A stretch of DNA of 64,000 bases from the NCBI GenBank assembly GCA_001600635.1, contig BCKL01000006.1, forward strand, positions 248,001 to 312,000, in the 5' to 3' direction. This DNA is from Leucosporidium creatinivorum. Its lineage: Eukaryota; Basidiomycota; Microbotryomycetes; Leucosporidiales; Leucosporidiaceae. Of this stretch, positions 45,137 to 56,539 are shown in pieces. Position numbers and translations under genes: made by a program. Numbering within the stretch: the first letter of the stretch is position 1; the number at the start of each line of letters is the position of its first letter. The notes beneath the pieces are model-generated. The model was not told where the DNA came from. It made no database searches and saw only the letters and a program-made list of their open reading frames with translations.

Positions 45137-46531
45137 ATGAAGCTCGTCAGCACCCTCACACCAGCCTTGCGCACCGCCTCCCTCCGCACCCCGACAGCTA
45201 CAGCTATAGCTACAACCTCCCTCCGTCCCTTCGCTCGCTGTTATTCGACGACTCCTCCTCCTCCACCTCCTCCGCCAACAGCAGCAGGAGGGAGCAACCC
45301 TCTTCCTGCCGGACCGGGCGAGTCAGCATCGGGCTCACAGAGGGGGGATAAGGAGAAGGGGGCTGTTGGGGTGCGTCTTACTCCTTCGTCATTCTCTCGT
45401 CTCTGCTGCTGAGGCTACAGCGTTTCGCTCATCGCAACGCAACGCAACGCTGACATTCTCTCTCCACCCTCTCCCATCTCCCTCTCCCTGCTGCCACGAT
45501 GGCTAACACACACACCGAAACGAAACACGAAACAGCCCTTCACCCTCAAAGCAGCAGCGCTCTTCGCTCTCACCGGCACAGGGCTCTACTACTACTTTCA
45601 ATCTCAGAAAGCCGCCTTGAAGGAGAGGAAGGACCAAGAGACGGCGACGGCAAAGATTGGGAGGCCCAAGATTGGGGGACCTTTTGAGCTGACGGATCAG
45701 GAGGGGGAGAGTTGGAGTAGTGAGAGGATGATGGGGAGGTGGAGTTTGGTTTATGTGAGTTCTCCCCGACCCGAGCTGAGCTGAGCTGAGCGCGGCGCGG
45801 AGAGGGAGAGCTGGGTGGGGAGAGGGATGGAGAGCTAGCTGACTGGGTGCGGGTGCGGGTTGTTGCGTTGCATGCACAGTTTGGGTTCACCAACTGCCCC
45901 GACATTTGTCCCGAGGAGCTGGATAAGATGGGTCTGGTCGTCGAGGCCATCTGTGCGTGTTTTTTTCGGGCCTATCTCTCCTCTCCTTCGCCGAGCTTGA
46001 TCCTCTAACGCTGCAACACAGCCAAATCACACAACACCGACATCCTCCCCGTCTTCATCACCTGCGACCCTGCGCGAGATGACGTCAAGGCCGTCAAGGC
46101 TTATGTGAAGGGTGAGCTTTCCATTTCGTCTCTCTTCGGCTCGGTTTCGTTGCGCTGACTCGCCAACTCGCCCGCATCGCGCGCAGACTTCCACCCCTCC
46201 CTCGTCGGCCTAACAGGCACCTACGAAGACATCAAGAAATGCTGCAAAGCCTAGTACGCCGCCCCGTCTTCTGCCCCTCCCTCCCTCCTCCTCCTCCTCG
46301 CTGACCCTCTCCCCCTCACAGCCGCGTCTATTTCTCGACCCCACCCAACGCCAAAGCGACGGACGACTACCTCGTGGACCATAGCATCTTCTTCTACCTC
46401 ATGGACCCCAACGGCAAGTTTGTCGATGCGTTTGGGAGGAGTATGGGCCCAAAAGAGGTCGAGGGCAAGTTGGCGAGGTATTTGGAGCAGTGGGATAAGA
46501 GGGAGGGGAGGGGGCCTTGGAGTGATTAGTC
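45137..46531 (+). CDS. SCO1: Mitochondrial copper chaperone of cytochrome c oxidase (Sco1/Sco2)
   Basis: Inner-membrane protein that hands copper to the CuA site of Cox2. The N-terminus is a presequence (MKLVSTLTPALRTASLRTPT) ending near RPFARCYSTT. One helix follows (LKAAALFALTGTGLYYYF), then the thioredoxin-like domain. Copper ligands are visible: FTNCPDICPEEL (CxxxC) and the distal histidine in DDYLVDHSIFFYLMDPNGK. The end is LARYLEQWDKREGRGPWSD. Six exons; joins such as GTG GGG|CCC TTC and TTG GTT TAT|TTT GGG restore the conserved sequence. Two introns contain short tandem repeats next to their branch points. Identity is secure. Confidence 0.95.
45433..45450 (+). repeat. GCAAC tandem repeat next to a branch point in a SCO1 intron
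   Basis: Three and a half copies of GCAAC lead straight into the gctgac branch motif of the first long SCO1 intron. Confidence 0.7.
45773..45791 (+). repeat. GAGCT tandem repeat in a SCO1 intron
   Basis: Three full copies of GAGCT plus GAGC. Each unit resembles the start of the window's branch motif (gagctgac), but the closest true match is further on, near 45836. Confidence 0.7.
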
Positions 46532-47284
46532 ATGTTGGTAGGAGGGAATGACTATTGTTACTGCTCTCTTTGAGGAGAGGAGGAAGCGGGCCGCGAGAAG
46601 AGGCAGCGCCGAGTAGGGATCGCCGAGAGGAGCGCTAAAGCACTCGAAGGCTCGAGTAAAGTCGCTGAATGTAGCACATCAATGCTGCCTGTCATCGCCT
46701 CCGCCCTTGGACCACTTGGAGTCACAATTGCACCCGCTCAGCCGCCTGGATGCCGGCGCTTCGGAGGGGTTGGATTCGAGAGAGCAAATTCACCAAAGAG
46801 CAAGCTGTAGGGAGCACTTGGAATCTCGCAGGCGATGTAAGTAACGTCCCTGGTGCGTTCAATAATGAAGAGTAGGACAGAAAGCGACCTGTAAGCTTTT
46901 GCCTGGCTCGCTCGGCGCTCACAATGAGCTCGGCGCAACTCTCTGCTCGCTTCTCTACTCCCCATCGATGACAGCAAAACTGGCTGAATGCACAACAATA
47001 AAAGGACGAAACTACTAATACACTAATCTGTCAAAGAAGCAGCCTCCTTCTCATCTGTTCATTTCCATGGCCCCGGCCGCTTCGGCGTCGAAGATGGGGA
47101 AGGCCTTCAGAACAGGCACCACCAGGCGGCCAACTTGTAGAGTCCAGCAGCCGCGAGGGAGTAAACAGAATATTAAAACCGCTGCTATAAGGTGTGCAAG
47201 TGAGTCCAGAAGACGATGGTGCTGCAGAACAGGGCACACATGAGTCAGTTCTTGCTACAAGACGTCAGGCGAGCGGCTGGCGAC
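46532..47284. other. Convergent 3' region, SCO1 and the small membrane protein
   Basis: About 750 bases between facing stop codons. It includes an AATAAA-like signal near 46997 and no recognisable gene. Confidence 0.45.
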
Positions 47285-47730
47285 CTACTCCCGAGTAGCG
47301 ATCATTCCCGGAGGGGGCTCGCGCAGTCCGACGGATCCGGATGTTACTAAAGAAGGCGTCTTTGGTCAGCGCTGATGCTACAGGAGCACAGGGGCGAAGA
47401 AGACTTACAGAGGATGATACCGGCGATGAAGGAGGTGATTCCCGTGTCGACCAGGCGCTTAGTCGAGTCGGCCTGGAGGTGGTTCTTGTACTCTTGGCCG
47501 TGCACTTGTTGAAGGACGCGCACGTCGTCGAAGAAGCGCGCGATGGGGACGACGAGAATGGCGTATACGGAGAGCCAGGTGAGAACGGCGTGGAATCGTT
47601 GCCATGCTGTAGCGGAGGGTCAGCGAGGTCGAAGGCGAAAGCGAGCGCAACAAAGCGTACGAGTAAGAGCTTGGGGATCGTGCTGTAGCCTCGGTCCAGC
47701 GAGAGGTGGATTGGGCGGCTGAGCGTTCAT
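47285..47730 (-). CDS. Small two-helix membrane protein, unknown
   Basis: Three exons splice to about 109 residues: MNAQPPNPPLAGPRLQHDPQ, then WQRFHAVLTWLSVYAILVVP and a loop DDVRVLQQVHGQEYKNHLQA, then TGITSFIAGIILLTSGSVGL and the end REPPPGMIATRE. The second and fourth segments are membrane helices, giving a hairpin with a charged loop. Introns have proper donors and the CTGAC-type branch, and joins are in frame (ACT C|CA TGG and CTC T|TA ACA). I do not recognise the family. The next gene upstream starts 129 bases away on the other strand. Confidence 0.65.
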
Positions 47731-47859
47731 CGCTGTACTGATGTATCGAGGTGATGTCGGGGCAGAGAAAGCGGCTGAGCTCCGCTCTCAACCTCGACCT
47801 CTTTCGAACGCGCAGCGACGCGCTGCTTTCACGTCTACCACATCTTTTGCCATATAACG
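47731..47859. promoter_or_regulatory. Very short divergent promoter
   Basis: 129 bases between the start codons of two divergent genes of unknown function. No element stands out. Confidence 0.45.
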
Positions 47860-48925
47860 ATGAAGTTGCCTATCTCTTTCGACGCCTTGCACCTGCTTCC
47901 CCCTACTTTGCACTCTCTCCTACTCTCGTGGCGTTCCTCCAACACCTCTCCCTTCTCCCTCGAACTCGAAGCCCTCTACCAGCTCGCCCCCTCCTCCGAA
48001 TGGGAGCAACTCGCCGCTCTTCTCACCCACCTCGAGCACGACTACGATCTCCTGGATCTATACGTTCAACATCTGCTACAGGGCAAGCCGCAGATCTTCT
48101 TTACCAAGGGGAACAATCTGGCGCTGACGCTGAGGGAGAGGCTAAGGAAGCAGATCGTGGCCGCCTACGACGGGCACTTTAGTGAGTGCAAGGTGTACAT
48201 CTGAGGTCTCTTGCTGGCTCGCCGCTGACCCCGTCTGTCTGCCCACAGTTCTACACCGACAACGACACGCTTTCATCTGGCGACGCCTTCACGAGCCCGA
48301 CATTCGCGACCTCGAATTGACCGACGACGAGAAGATCGCCAAGATACTGGAAAAGCTGAAGCCTCTGGCGTCTTTCGAGCGGCCTCTCACGATTGAAGAA
48401 CGGCGATTCTGTCAAGGTGCGTTGCCACCTCCGCTCGCGCTTCCACCTCTAACAACTCCTTCTGTACAGGACTCGACCTCTTCTTCCCTTACTACCCTTC
48501 CGACCACTCAGTACTCTCGCCTTCTACCCCGAACGCCCCTCCCACCCTCCCTCCCACCCCAGATACGAGCCCAGAGCTGTCCACCCCTTCTCCCTTCGCT
48601 TTCCTACGTCGTCGCCAGCCGGACGCCTCCTACTCGAAGCTCGAGGACTGAGACGAGGGTCGTCAGACGCTCGTTGCTGAAGCAGTACGTCCGAGCAGAT
48701 CGCATTCGTCCGCCGAGCTGACCTTCGCTTCCTCTTTTGTCACCCTCCCGGCTTCCCTCGACCGCCTGCAGTCACTCTACTAGGTCACAGCGCATCACCG
48801 AATCACGCCTCGACTGGTCTCCCTCTTCCCACACCTTCATCGGACCCCTCCACCGCCTTCATCCCCCTTCGGCGCCCACTTCACTTGGCTCCCGCATCTA
48901 CGGTGCTCGTGTTATGCAGGAGTAG
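47860..48925 (+). CDS. Unknown protein; in-frame TGA at 48649 with coding-like sequence beyond
   Basis: I cannot name this protein. Exon 1 encodes MKLPISFDALHLLPPTLHSL, a helical region and LLQGKPQIFFTKGNNLALTL. A splice joins GHF to ILHRQRHAFIWRRLHEPDIR, and a further exon gives LTIEERRFCQGLDLFFPYYP followed by a Ser/Pro/Thr-rich tail. The frame then meets TGA at 48649-48651. The same frame carries on as DEGRQTLVAEA to a consensus donor at 48685, with a gagctgacc branch and an acceptor at 48790. Beyond it, RITESRLDWSPSSHTFIGPL to a TAG at 48925 has the strong third-base C bias of real exons. Either the protein stops at 48651, or there is an exon arrangement I have not found, or the TGA is bypassed. 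The span given includes the possible last exon. Confidence 0.55.
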
Positions 48926-49396
48926 CGCAGGCGTCGGCCGGAGTACGAGTTTGGTTGGCTATAGTCCGAAGGGTGTGCGGCTGGAGAGCAGCCGAGCGCA
49001 GGTGAGGAGACATGCGCCGAGGCTTATGGTTTCGAGGGGAGAGGGCGGAGAAGAAGGGGAGGGGAGGATTTCGAAAGTAGCTGTATATAGGCGTAAAGAA
49101 CAGAAGTACCAGCAGCACTTCTCCGAAGGCCAGAAAGAGGACGGGCTGCTTCGCTCAGGCTGTCTTTCGGCGAGGAAGGCTGCTCGCGCACACATTTCTC
49201 GTTCTCTACACGCGCGAGACCAACGACCAAAAAAGGGAAGCATCGAATTTCTTTCCCTCTGCTCAGTCGCGGTTCTCTGCGAAGCCCCGCTCGCAATGCT
49301 TTCCTCGCCTCTGTCCTCGCCCTCTTCCCGATCGAGAGGTTGAACGTGAGTGCAGGGAGTCTCGACGATGATCCACCATAGCTCCCCCTTGACCAT
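48926..49396. other. Convergent 3' region
   Basis: About 470 bases between the unknown gene and the flavin monooxygenase stop. No gene seen. Confidence 0.4.
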
Positions 49397-52006
49397 CTAA
49401 GTAACAGCACGCAGAACTCTGCCAACCACCTCCCTCGCCTTGTCGAGTAGCTGATCGGCGAGCCTGCGAACGAAACGGTTTAGCTTCGGCGCTCCCCTCG
49501 CTCAACCTCCGACGACTCACCTCTGTCCCGTCGGCGTGAACTTCAACAGCAAAGCCATCAACAAAGGAAGCGACAGCCCCTTGGCCGTCCTCTTGAGCTT
49601 GCGACGGCGCACACGCTTCTCGACGTCGACGGGGACCAACGCCGAGCCCTTCGAGCCGGAGTGGGAGGGGACGCGCTCGACGGCGTTCCAGTCTTGCCAG
49701 CGGATGTGCCGACGGGTGCGCTCGAGTCCGACTGTGAGTAGTAGGGGAGAGGTCAGCCCGTGGGTCTTGAGCGAGGGAACATCTGAAGCGAGCGCCGAGC
49801 AGGAGAAGGAGAAGGAGACGCGAAGAAGATGAGAAGAGACGTACAGCCTGTGACCCAGTTGGGCACAGTGATCAACCCTTGACCTCCCACTCGCCACCAA
49901 TTGGAGCACAGCAGCGAGTTCATCGTCGAGGGCTCGAGCTTGGCCCGAGTCTCCTTGTTGAGGCGCTCGAAGGGCTCCTGCTTGGGCTGTATCGAGGTGA
50001 GGTTGTTGTCGACGAGTCCTTTTACTAGCCGTGCGATGAAGGAAGTTTGGATGCTGAAGAGAGGTCGAAGAAGTCAGCGAGCGTCGAAAAGACAGCGCCG
50101 AGCACTCACCCTATCGTGTAGCCCCAGGAGCCCGCAATCGCATTCGGGCCGAGCGTGATGAAGTAGTTGGGAAACCTGGGGACCGACACGCCGAGATACG
50201 ACTGAGGACCACCGATCGCCTTCCAGTGTTGCTTGAGCTCGACGCCATTCTCGCCTTTGAGGCCGATATTGAGGCCGACGCCGTGCTCGGCGACATCCGA
50301 GCCCTAGGAGGGGAATAGAAGGGGTCAGCTCAACTGCTTCTACGAGAGAACGATGAGAGGGGGGAACCTTGAGAGGAGAGGAGACCGAGGCGGATCACCT
50401 AGACTTACTGTCGCGAAAATGATGATGTCGAAAGGCCGAGTCTGTCCATCTTCCGTCACCAAGCCATCCTCTGTAACACGAGTGATCTTGCTTTTGACGA
50501 GGTCCACGTTATCGCGATGGAGAGTCTTGAGCCAGTCGAGGTCGAAAGCCGGGCGCTTGCAGCCGAGCGGGTAGTCGGGGCGAAGCAGCTCGAGGTACTG
50601 AGGCGGAGCTTCTGCGCGGAGGTATTTGAGCAGAGCAGTCTCTTGAGGAGTAGGTGACTCCTTGGTAGCATTGCGAGCCCGCCAGCGGTCGTTCGACTGG
50701 GAGGAGAGCGGTCAGCTCTGGCGCCGAGCTCGGCGACGAGAGCGCAAGATGATGCTGGCGATGGGACGAATAGCTCACCTCAAGGAACAGACTGAAGCGG
50801 TAGACTCGCTTTAGTCCAGGAATCCACTTGAAGGCAAACTTGGCGATGGGTGAATACGGATCGTTGATCTTGGGGATGAAGTAGCCGCCGCTTCGAATGA
50901 AGTGGGTGAGCTGCACGCCGGGGATAGCAGCAACACCGGGCTGTTTTGCGGAAAGAAGACGGAGTCAGTCGACTGGGCCACCTACTGAAACGAAGGTCGA
51001 GCAGGGCTCTATCGCCGAGCTTCCTCGTCCTCGCCGAATCTGTCACTCACCACGAGCTGTATACCACTGGAGCCGTTTCCGATGACAGCGACGCGTTTGT
51101 TGGTGAAATCGACGTCAGAGCGCCAGCGAAGGTTGTGAAAGTGCACTCCCTTGAACGAGGAGAGGCCTGGGAGCTTGGGAACGAGCGGTGTCGAGAGAGG
51201 CCCGTTGGCCGAAATGAGGACGTCGGCGGTAAAGTTGTAGGTCTCTCCCGAGGGTCGCTTGAGGATCAGGGTGTGGGATTGATTCTCCTCCGACCATACC
51301 GAGCCGATGTACTCGGAGTTGAAGCGGAAGTTCTGCTTGAGGCCTTAGTGCGGCGCCGAGTTAGCGGGAAACGCGCTCTCGGGGTCTCCGAACGTACCAT
51401 GCTTCTCGATAAGCTCTTGCCAGTATGCTAGGACCTCAGGCTGAGAAGCGTAGAGGCGGTTCCAATCGGGCTTGAGATCCGAGTAGAGAGAGTCTGCGAA
51501 ACGGGGTCCGAGAGGTCAGCGAAATGCTCATCAGAGCTGCAAGGGACGAAAGGGGAACCCTACAAAGGTGAATAGGCACATCAACACCTGGTGAAGAGCG
51601 CGGAGAGATCAGCAAAGCGAGCACAATCGCCGCGACGAGCATCGCCGAGCTCTACTCACCTGCACCTGGCCACTTCGAGTCTCGCCAGATCCCTCCAGGC
51701 TCGGAAGCTTTCTCGAAGATCTAGTGAGATGTAGACACGCCTAGTCAGCCCACTGTCGCTGTTCAGCTTGATCACGCAACTCGGCCTCACCGTAATCTCG
51801 ACTTTGCTGCCTAGCTGCTCCTTCAAGCGGATCCCCTGTGCAATGCCTAGATGGCGATATCATCAAAGAGTCAGCTCCTGCTCTTACAGCCTGTCAACCT
51901 CGCTGCTTCTTTGTGCCGCTGCTTCGGCGACGACCTGCCAAGCGAGGTCGGACTCACCGCTTATCCCGCCTCCTACGATAGCTACGCGAATGTCCGGACG
52001 GCCCAT
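49397..52006 (-). CDS. Flavin-dependent monooxygenase of the Baeyer-Villiger type
   Basis: NADPH/FAD enzyme that inserts oxygen into ketones or oxidises S or N atoms. The ATG at 52006 opens MGRPDIRVAIVGGGISGIAQ, the FAD-binding GxGxxG. The type I BVMO fingerprint FxGxxxHxxxW is present as FKGVHFHNLRWR, with Arg where Pro or Asp is usual. A second Rossmann motif, KRVAVIGNGSSGIQLV, binds NADPH. Later come PDYPLGCKRPAFDLDWLKTL and LGPNAIAGSWGYTIG. About eleven exons, including a 24-nt one (51564-51587) encoding GVDVPIHL. The C-terminus (LLDKAREVVGRVLRAVT) may be a membrane-associating helix. The substrate is unknown; no pathway genes flank it. Relatives are often used to degrade ketones or build secondary metabolites. 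Confidence 0.9.
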
Positions 52007-52280
52007 GAGGAGTTGCTGCTGTACCTGCGACTTGTACGAAGTCAACCTGCGTTGTTGCTGCCGCGCCCACTCAAGGGGAGCTCGCGATATTGCGCCTTGA
52101 TCGACTGCGAATGGTGAAAGTTGGCTTTGGTGTTGGGTGCGCTGTCTTGGAGGCTTGGTCAGAGCGAGAAGAAGGTCGGCCGAGGAACAAGCAGAACGGA
52201 CGAGGGAGACGGAGGAGAAGAGGTCGAGCTCTCACCGACTGAGCCGAGAGACGGTTGATGGTTCGTGGTTACAACTACAA

Positions 52281-55200
52281 CTAACTCCAACCCTTTTCCA
52301 CCTCAGCTGCCATGGAAGCAAAGAAAGCCTCATCATCCGAATCTAACGAGCTACTCGCCTGGCTAGCCTCGTACTGAGGGAAAGGGGAAGGGGGCGCCGA
52401 CTCTGTCCCTGCTCCTGCTCCTCCTGCTGCCGCCGCTGCTCCACCGGTCGATCCTCCCGCTAATGGTACATCTTGCGAAGACCCTCCCTCCTCGTCGCCA
52501 TCCTCGCCCGCCGAAGCAGGGAACGAGACCTTTAATTTCGACTTCCTCGCCCGACTCGTCTTGACCCTCTTCTGCAACGGCGACCCAACGGCGACCGCAT
52601 CCTGCTCCACCGCCTTCCCCTTGCCCTTGACAAGACTCCTCCCATTCCCCACTCCATTCACTTTGGAACCCTCATCCTCCGACTCCCCACCCCTCGCCCT
52701 TTTCCTCGTCGACCCTCCCCCTCCTCCCTTGATCGACCCCGTATCGCTCTCATCCCCCGTCTGCTCATCCGTCTCCTCCCCTCCACCTCCCGCATCATCA
52801 TCCGTCTCATTCAAGAAATCATCCACCTCCTTCGCCGCATCATCCCAATCCATCTCCCCCGGATCAAACGCCGATCCATCCTCCTCCTCCTCAGGATCCA
52901 TCGGAGGGGTAGTCGACCTTTGATCTTCGTCGTTATCGGTGTCGCCTGAGCCTGAGGCCGCGGGAGTAGAGACGGGAGCGGCGCCGACGGTGGAGGGAGG
53001 AGTAGGGTCGGCGGGGATGTGGTAGAGCAGTTCGGGGAGGCGGGTCCAGTGAGCGGCACAGTCGAGGAGCCATTGGGCCCAGACGATGTGGATGGAGGGA
53101 GAGCGACGGGCGTGGTGCACTTTGGCGGTGCCGTTCTGAGTGGTTGAGGAAGGAGCGGGAGGAGAGGCAGAAGGGGAGGAGAACGGGTCAAGTTAGCGGC
53201 GGAGCAGGGGTAGACAAGTGGTGCAAAAGTCAGCTCACCTCCTTGGCGACGACATGAGTAGTCTGCTTGCTAAGATCGGCCGAGCAACGCGCGCCGAACG
53301 TCTCGGCGAGCTTCCAGTACTCCGAGTCGTGCGGTCGGCTACCGAGGGCGACAAGGCCAGAGAGGACAAAGTTGAGTCCCGCAAAGACTTGTCGCTTCAT
53401 GTTGGGGATGATGATCTGCGGTTCGAGGGCCAAGGGTGAGCTCGGCGCGGACGAGCAAGAGAGAAGCTCGGGGGCGCACCTTGACATCGGCACTCTTCTG
53501 CCCCTTCTCCACCTCCTCATAGAACTGATCCCTCACGCTCTTCAAGATCCTAAACACTCTCTCCAACTCATTATCCGTATCCTTGAGTACAGCCTCCTCC
53601 ACCTCGACCGCTTCCTCCTCCTGCTCCTCAGAGGGAACCTCACTCTGCGTCGTCGCATCACTCGCAGGATGATGACCTGCAATCTCGGCTTGCGCTTGAG
53701 CTTTCTTGAGCGGTCGGGATTCGATTTGGTCGTGGATCGTCATGGCGGTGGAGGATTCGGCGTTGGAGAGGGAGGGGAAGTCGATAGAGGGGTCGAGGGG
53801 GGAGACTGGGTGCGAGAAGGCGGCGGAGCGGAGAAGGTAGGAGCAAGAGGGGAGAAGAGCGAAAGTCAGCGATGCTCTCCTTCTCGACTGGCGAGGAACG
53901 AAAGCCGAGCACTCACCAACTAGATCCTCCACCTTGATCTCCGGCGAAGTCGGTGGCGTGGTCCCCTCACTCGTCTCCGTCTCACTGCTCTTCTCACTCC
54001 CCTCCTCGCTTCCACTCCCACTTCCTCCTGACCCCGAAGAACCAGGCGCCTTGGGTTTCGGCTGTGCCCCCGCCGGCGTGGCGGTCAACTCCTTCTTCTT
54101 GGGCAAGAAGGCAGCGTTGATGTCGCCGATACCGACGAAGAACTCGTCTTTAGGTACAGCAAATGAGCCTCAGTCAGCTTTCCGCGAGGGAAAACGAGAA
54201 AGTCAGCTCAGCGCCGAACTCACAAGGGATCACCTTGACGAGGTTGGGCGAGCCGTCCCAGACGTCTGCGCGGTCGTCGATGATGACTACCATGTTGGTG
54301 TCGCAGGGGAAGAGACGTTGGAGGGATTTGCGGGTCATACCTGCGAGTCGGAGGGGGAGGGGCGGAGGGAGGGAGGGGTACGAAGCGAGGTCAGCCAGCC
54401 GATCCCTACGACAACGAGGCGTCTATCGAGCTGCAGAAGAAAAGGAGCGGAGAAGAGAACTCACTGCCACTCTCGTCCCTACTGAGGATCCTCCCGCCGA
54501 ACAGCCTTCCCTCCGGGTCAATGACCTTGCAGACCTCGATAGCATAAGCGCGGGTGCCCATCGTATAGACGTGCATCTCGTAGATCTTGGCGACATCCTC
54601 GAGGAACTGAGCGAGACCGGGCCTGTTCGTCGTGTGTGAGGGAGAAGGTTAGCTCTCCGCCGAGCAGCGAGAGGAGACGAGGACGAGAAGGGAGGACGCA
54701 CCTCATCTTGACATAGTACCAACACCCCTCATCCTCACTCTCCTCGGTATCAGCCCCGAGCTTGAACCTCTTGACTCCCTCCAACGCTCCATAATTCGGA
54801 TTGCTCGGATCCTGCAACCATTCGCCGACGGTAGGGTCGACCGTAGCATGCACGATCGTCTGGTCCAGGTCGACGATGAGGGAGAGCTTCTTCGCTGAGA
54901 GGAGGCGGTTGGCGGTGAGGGTCTCGAGGCGGTGGGCTTCCTGTCAGGGTGAGAGGAAGGGAACACCGAGAGGGTCAGAGCGGGGAGAGATGGAGGAGGG
55001 AAGGAAGAACGGACCTCGAGAGAGACGGTTAGACCACCGACGTCGTGCACCATGCTGATGGCGGCGCGGGTGGTGTCCGAGAAGCCAGTGTAGTCGGTAC
55101 TGAACGGTGGAGAGAGCGAATGGTCGAGTCAGCTTCAAAGCTCGTCGAACGCTTGCCGAGCAGCAAGAGAGGTTGAAGAGGCTCAGCTCACACAGTGAGA

Positions 55201-55798
55201 TCCTTGCCGCATAGAGCACAGAGTCCGTGTAGCTGAACGTCGTGAGTGCAAGGCTCGCGGATGTAGACGACGGCTTGACTGAGGGAGCGAGGTAAGGGAG
55301 GTCAGTAGGCGGTAAGAATAGACCGAAGGGCTTGTAAGTCGTTCGGACTCTGCGCTGAGCTGTCTTGGGCTCTGTAAGAGTGCAGGAGAGGCGCTGCGGT
55401 GCTAGTTCGACTAGACGGGACGTGCTGCTCCGCATGCAATTAGGCTGCAGAGCTGTAGTCAAGGCTCTGACGAAGCGTCAAGATAGCTCTACAGCTGCAG
55501 CTCGACCAAGGCCGCTTCCAAGCTGTAGTAAAGAGAGGACTGACCTAGCATCTCTGATGACCTGCCCCTCCTTGACTTGCCAAGTGACGATCTCCCCCTC
55601 TACTGGGCTCTCCCATACTTTGACCATGCGCTCTTTGATACCATCGTGTGTAGCCGTGTAGGCGTAGGAGAGCAAGGGGGCGAGACGAGGGATGGCAGTG
55701 GGAGACGATGAGGTGGGGCGGGCTAAGATTCTCTGTACGGTAATGGGATATGGTAGCGAGTAGGGCAGGAATAATGGCGTAGGTGGTAAAGGATCCAT
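52281..55798 (-). CDS. FCP1: RNA polymerase II CTD phosphatase Fcp1
   Basis: Removes Ser2/Ser5 phosphates from the Pol II C-terminal domain so the enzyme can be recycled. Start at 55798 (MDPLPPTPLFLPYSLPYPIT). A zinc-ligand-like segment EPCTHDVQLHGLCALCGKDL is typical of the N-terminus. The HAD-type catalytic motif is SLIVDLDQTIVHATVDP (DxDxT), followed by YYVKMRPGLAQFLEDVAKIY and MVVIIDDRADVWDGSPNLVK. The BRCT domain sits late: RQVFAGLNFVLSGLVALGSR to IHIVWAQWLLDCAAHWTRLP. An acidic region (FDPGEMDWDDAAKEVDDFLN) and a basic disordered tail close the protein. About nine exons. The order matches fungal Fcp1 and the assignment is secure. Confidence 0.94.
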
Positions 55799-55833
55799 TT
55801 TGGAGCGCGAGAGTTGTGGTCGACTACAGCAGA

Positions 55834-56370
55834 ATGTGGTCAAGAGGCAACCCTTGCTCCGCTCGCTCTCGCCGCTCCTTGTCCCTTGCCCAAATCGCTA
55901 CTTTTCGCAACTAATCCGCTACAGCCCATCAACGTCAGCTCAGCTTGACTACCGAGCTACAGCTACTCCCTCGAATTACCACCGCTTCACCCTTACAACT
56001 CCGTCAAGCTGGCTTCGCGCGTGCTTCCTCCGCTCCTCGCTGTCGTGGCTGGAGTGACGAGCGGGGTGTACATCTTCAGTGAGCTCGAGTCTCCGCTCCT
56101 CTTGCACCCTAGCTTACTTCTCTTTACCCGCAGAACCCCTTCTGGAATCTTACAAAGAGCGAGCTCCTCCCCTTCGCAAGCTGAACCTCGGCGTTGGCTC
56201 TGAGCTGACCCTTGTCCGGTTACAGGTCTACGGGAGGGACATTCCGACCCGAGGATGATCATCACTCTGCTCCCGTACCAGCCCTCCCCTTGACGGGAGG
56301 GACTTTGCTGCCGAACAAGGACCGCGATGGCGGAGAGCTGCCGAAGGAGCCCACCGACAAGGTTGTGTAG
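55834..56370 (+). CDS. Small single-helix protein with a GC-AG intron; start uncertain
   Basis: The clear part is an exon ending at 56078 that encodes NSVKLASRVLPPLLAVVAGV and TSGVYIF, a membrane helix. It joins a 25-nt exon (56134-56158, KPLLESYKE) and then STGGTFRPEDDHHSAPVPAL through to a TAG at 56368-56370. The last join only keeps frame if the donor is GCGAGC at 56159, a GC-AG intron that is the usual gtgagc with T changed to C; its branch motif and acceptor (ttacag, ending 56225) are normal. No ATG lies in frame within the first exon. The only upstream ATG is at 55834, reached by a weak donor (gtcaag) and a good acceptor at 55962. The product is about 95 residues, of unknown function, and could be mitochondrial. 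Confidence 0.6.
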
Positions 56371-56539
56371 GGCGTTAGATTCAACTCGAAACTTGTAGCA
56401 TTGCACTGTACATAGCTGCTTCGGTCAACCCCTAATTCTGATGCCGATGAACTCGCACTCTACCGCTTCAAGGGAGCAACTCTTTGCTCTCTTCCTCCTC
56501 CCGCTCTCTGCTCCTCGCCAAAAACTTCAGCGGCCCCAC

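Noticed and set aside
56193-56225. 33-nt GT-AG intron in the small one-helix gene
   Set aside because: It is too short for efficient splicing and leads to a 10-residue tail; the GC-AG donor at 56159 gives a long coherent C-terminus.
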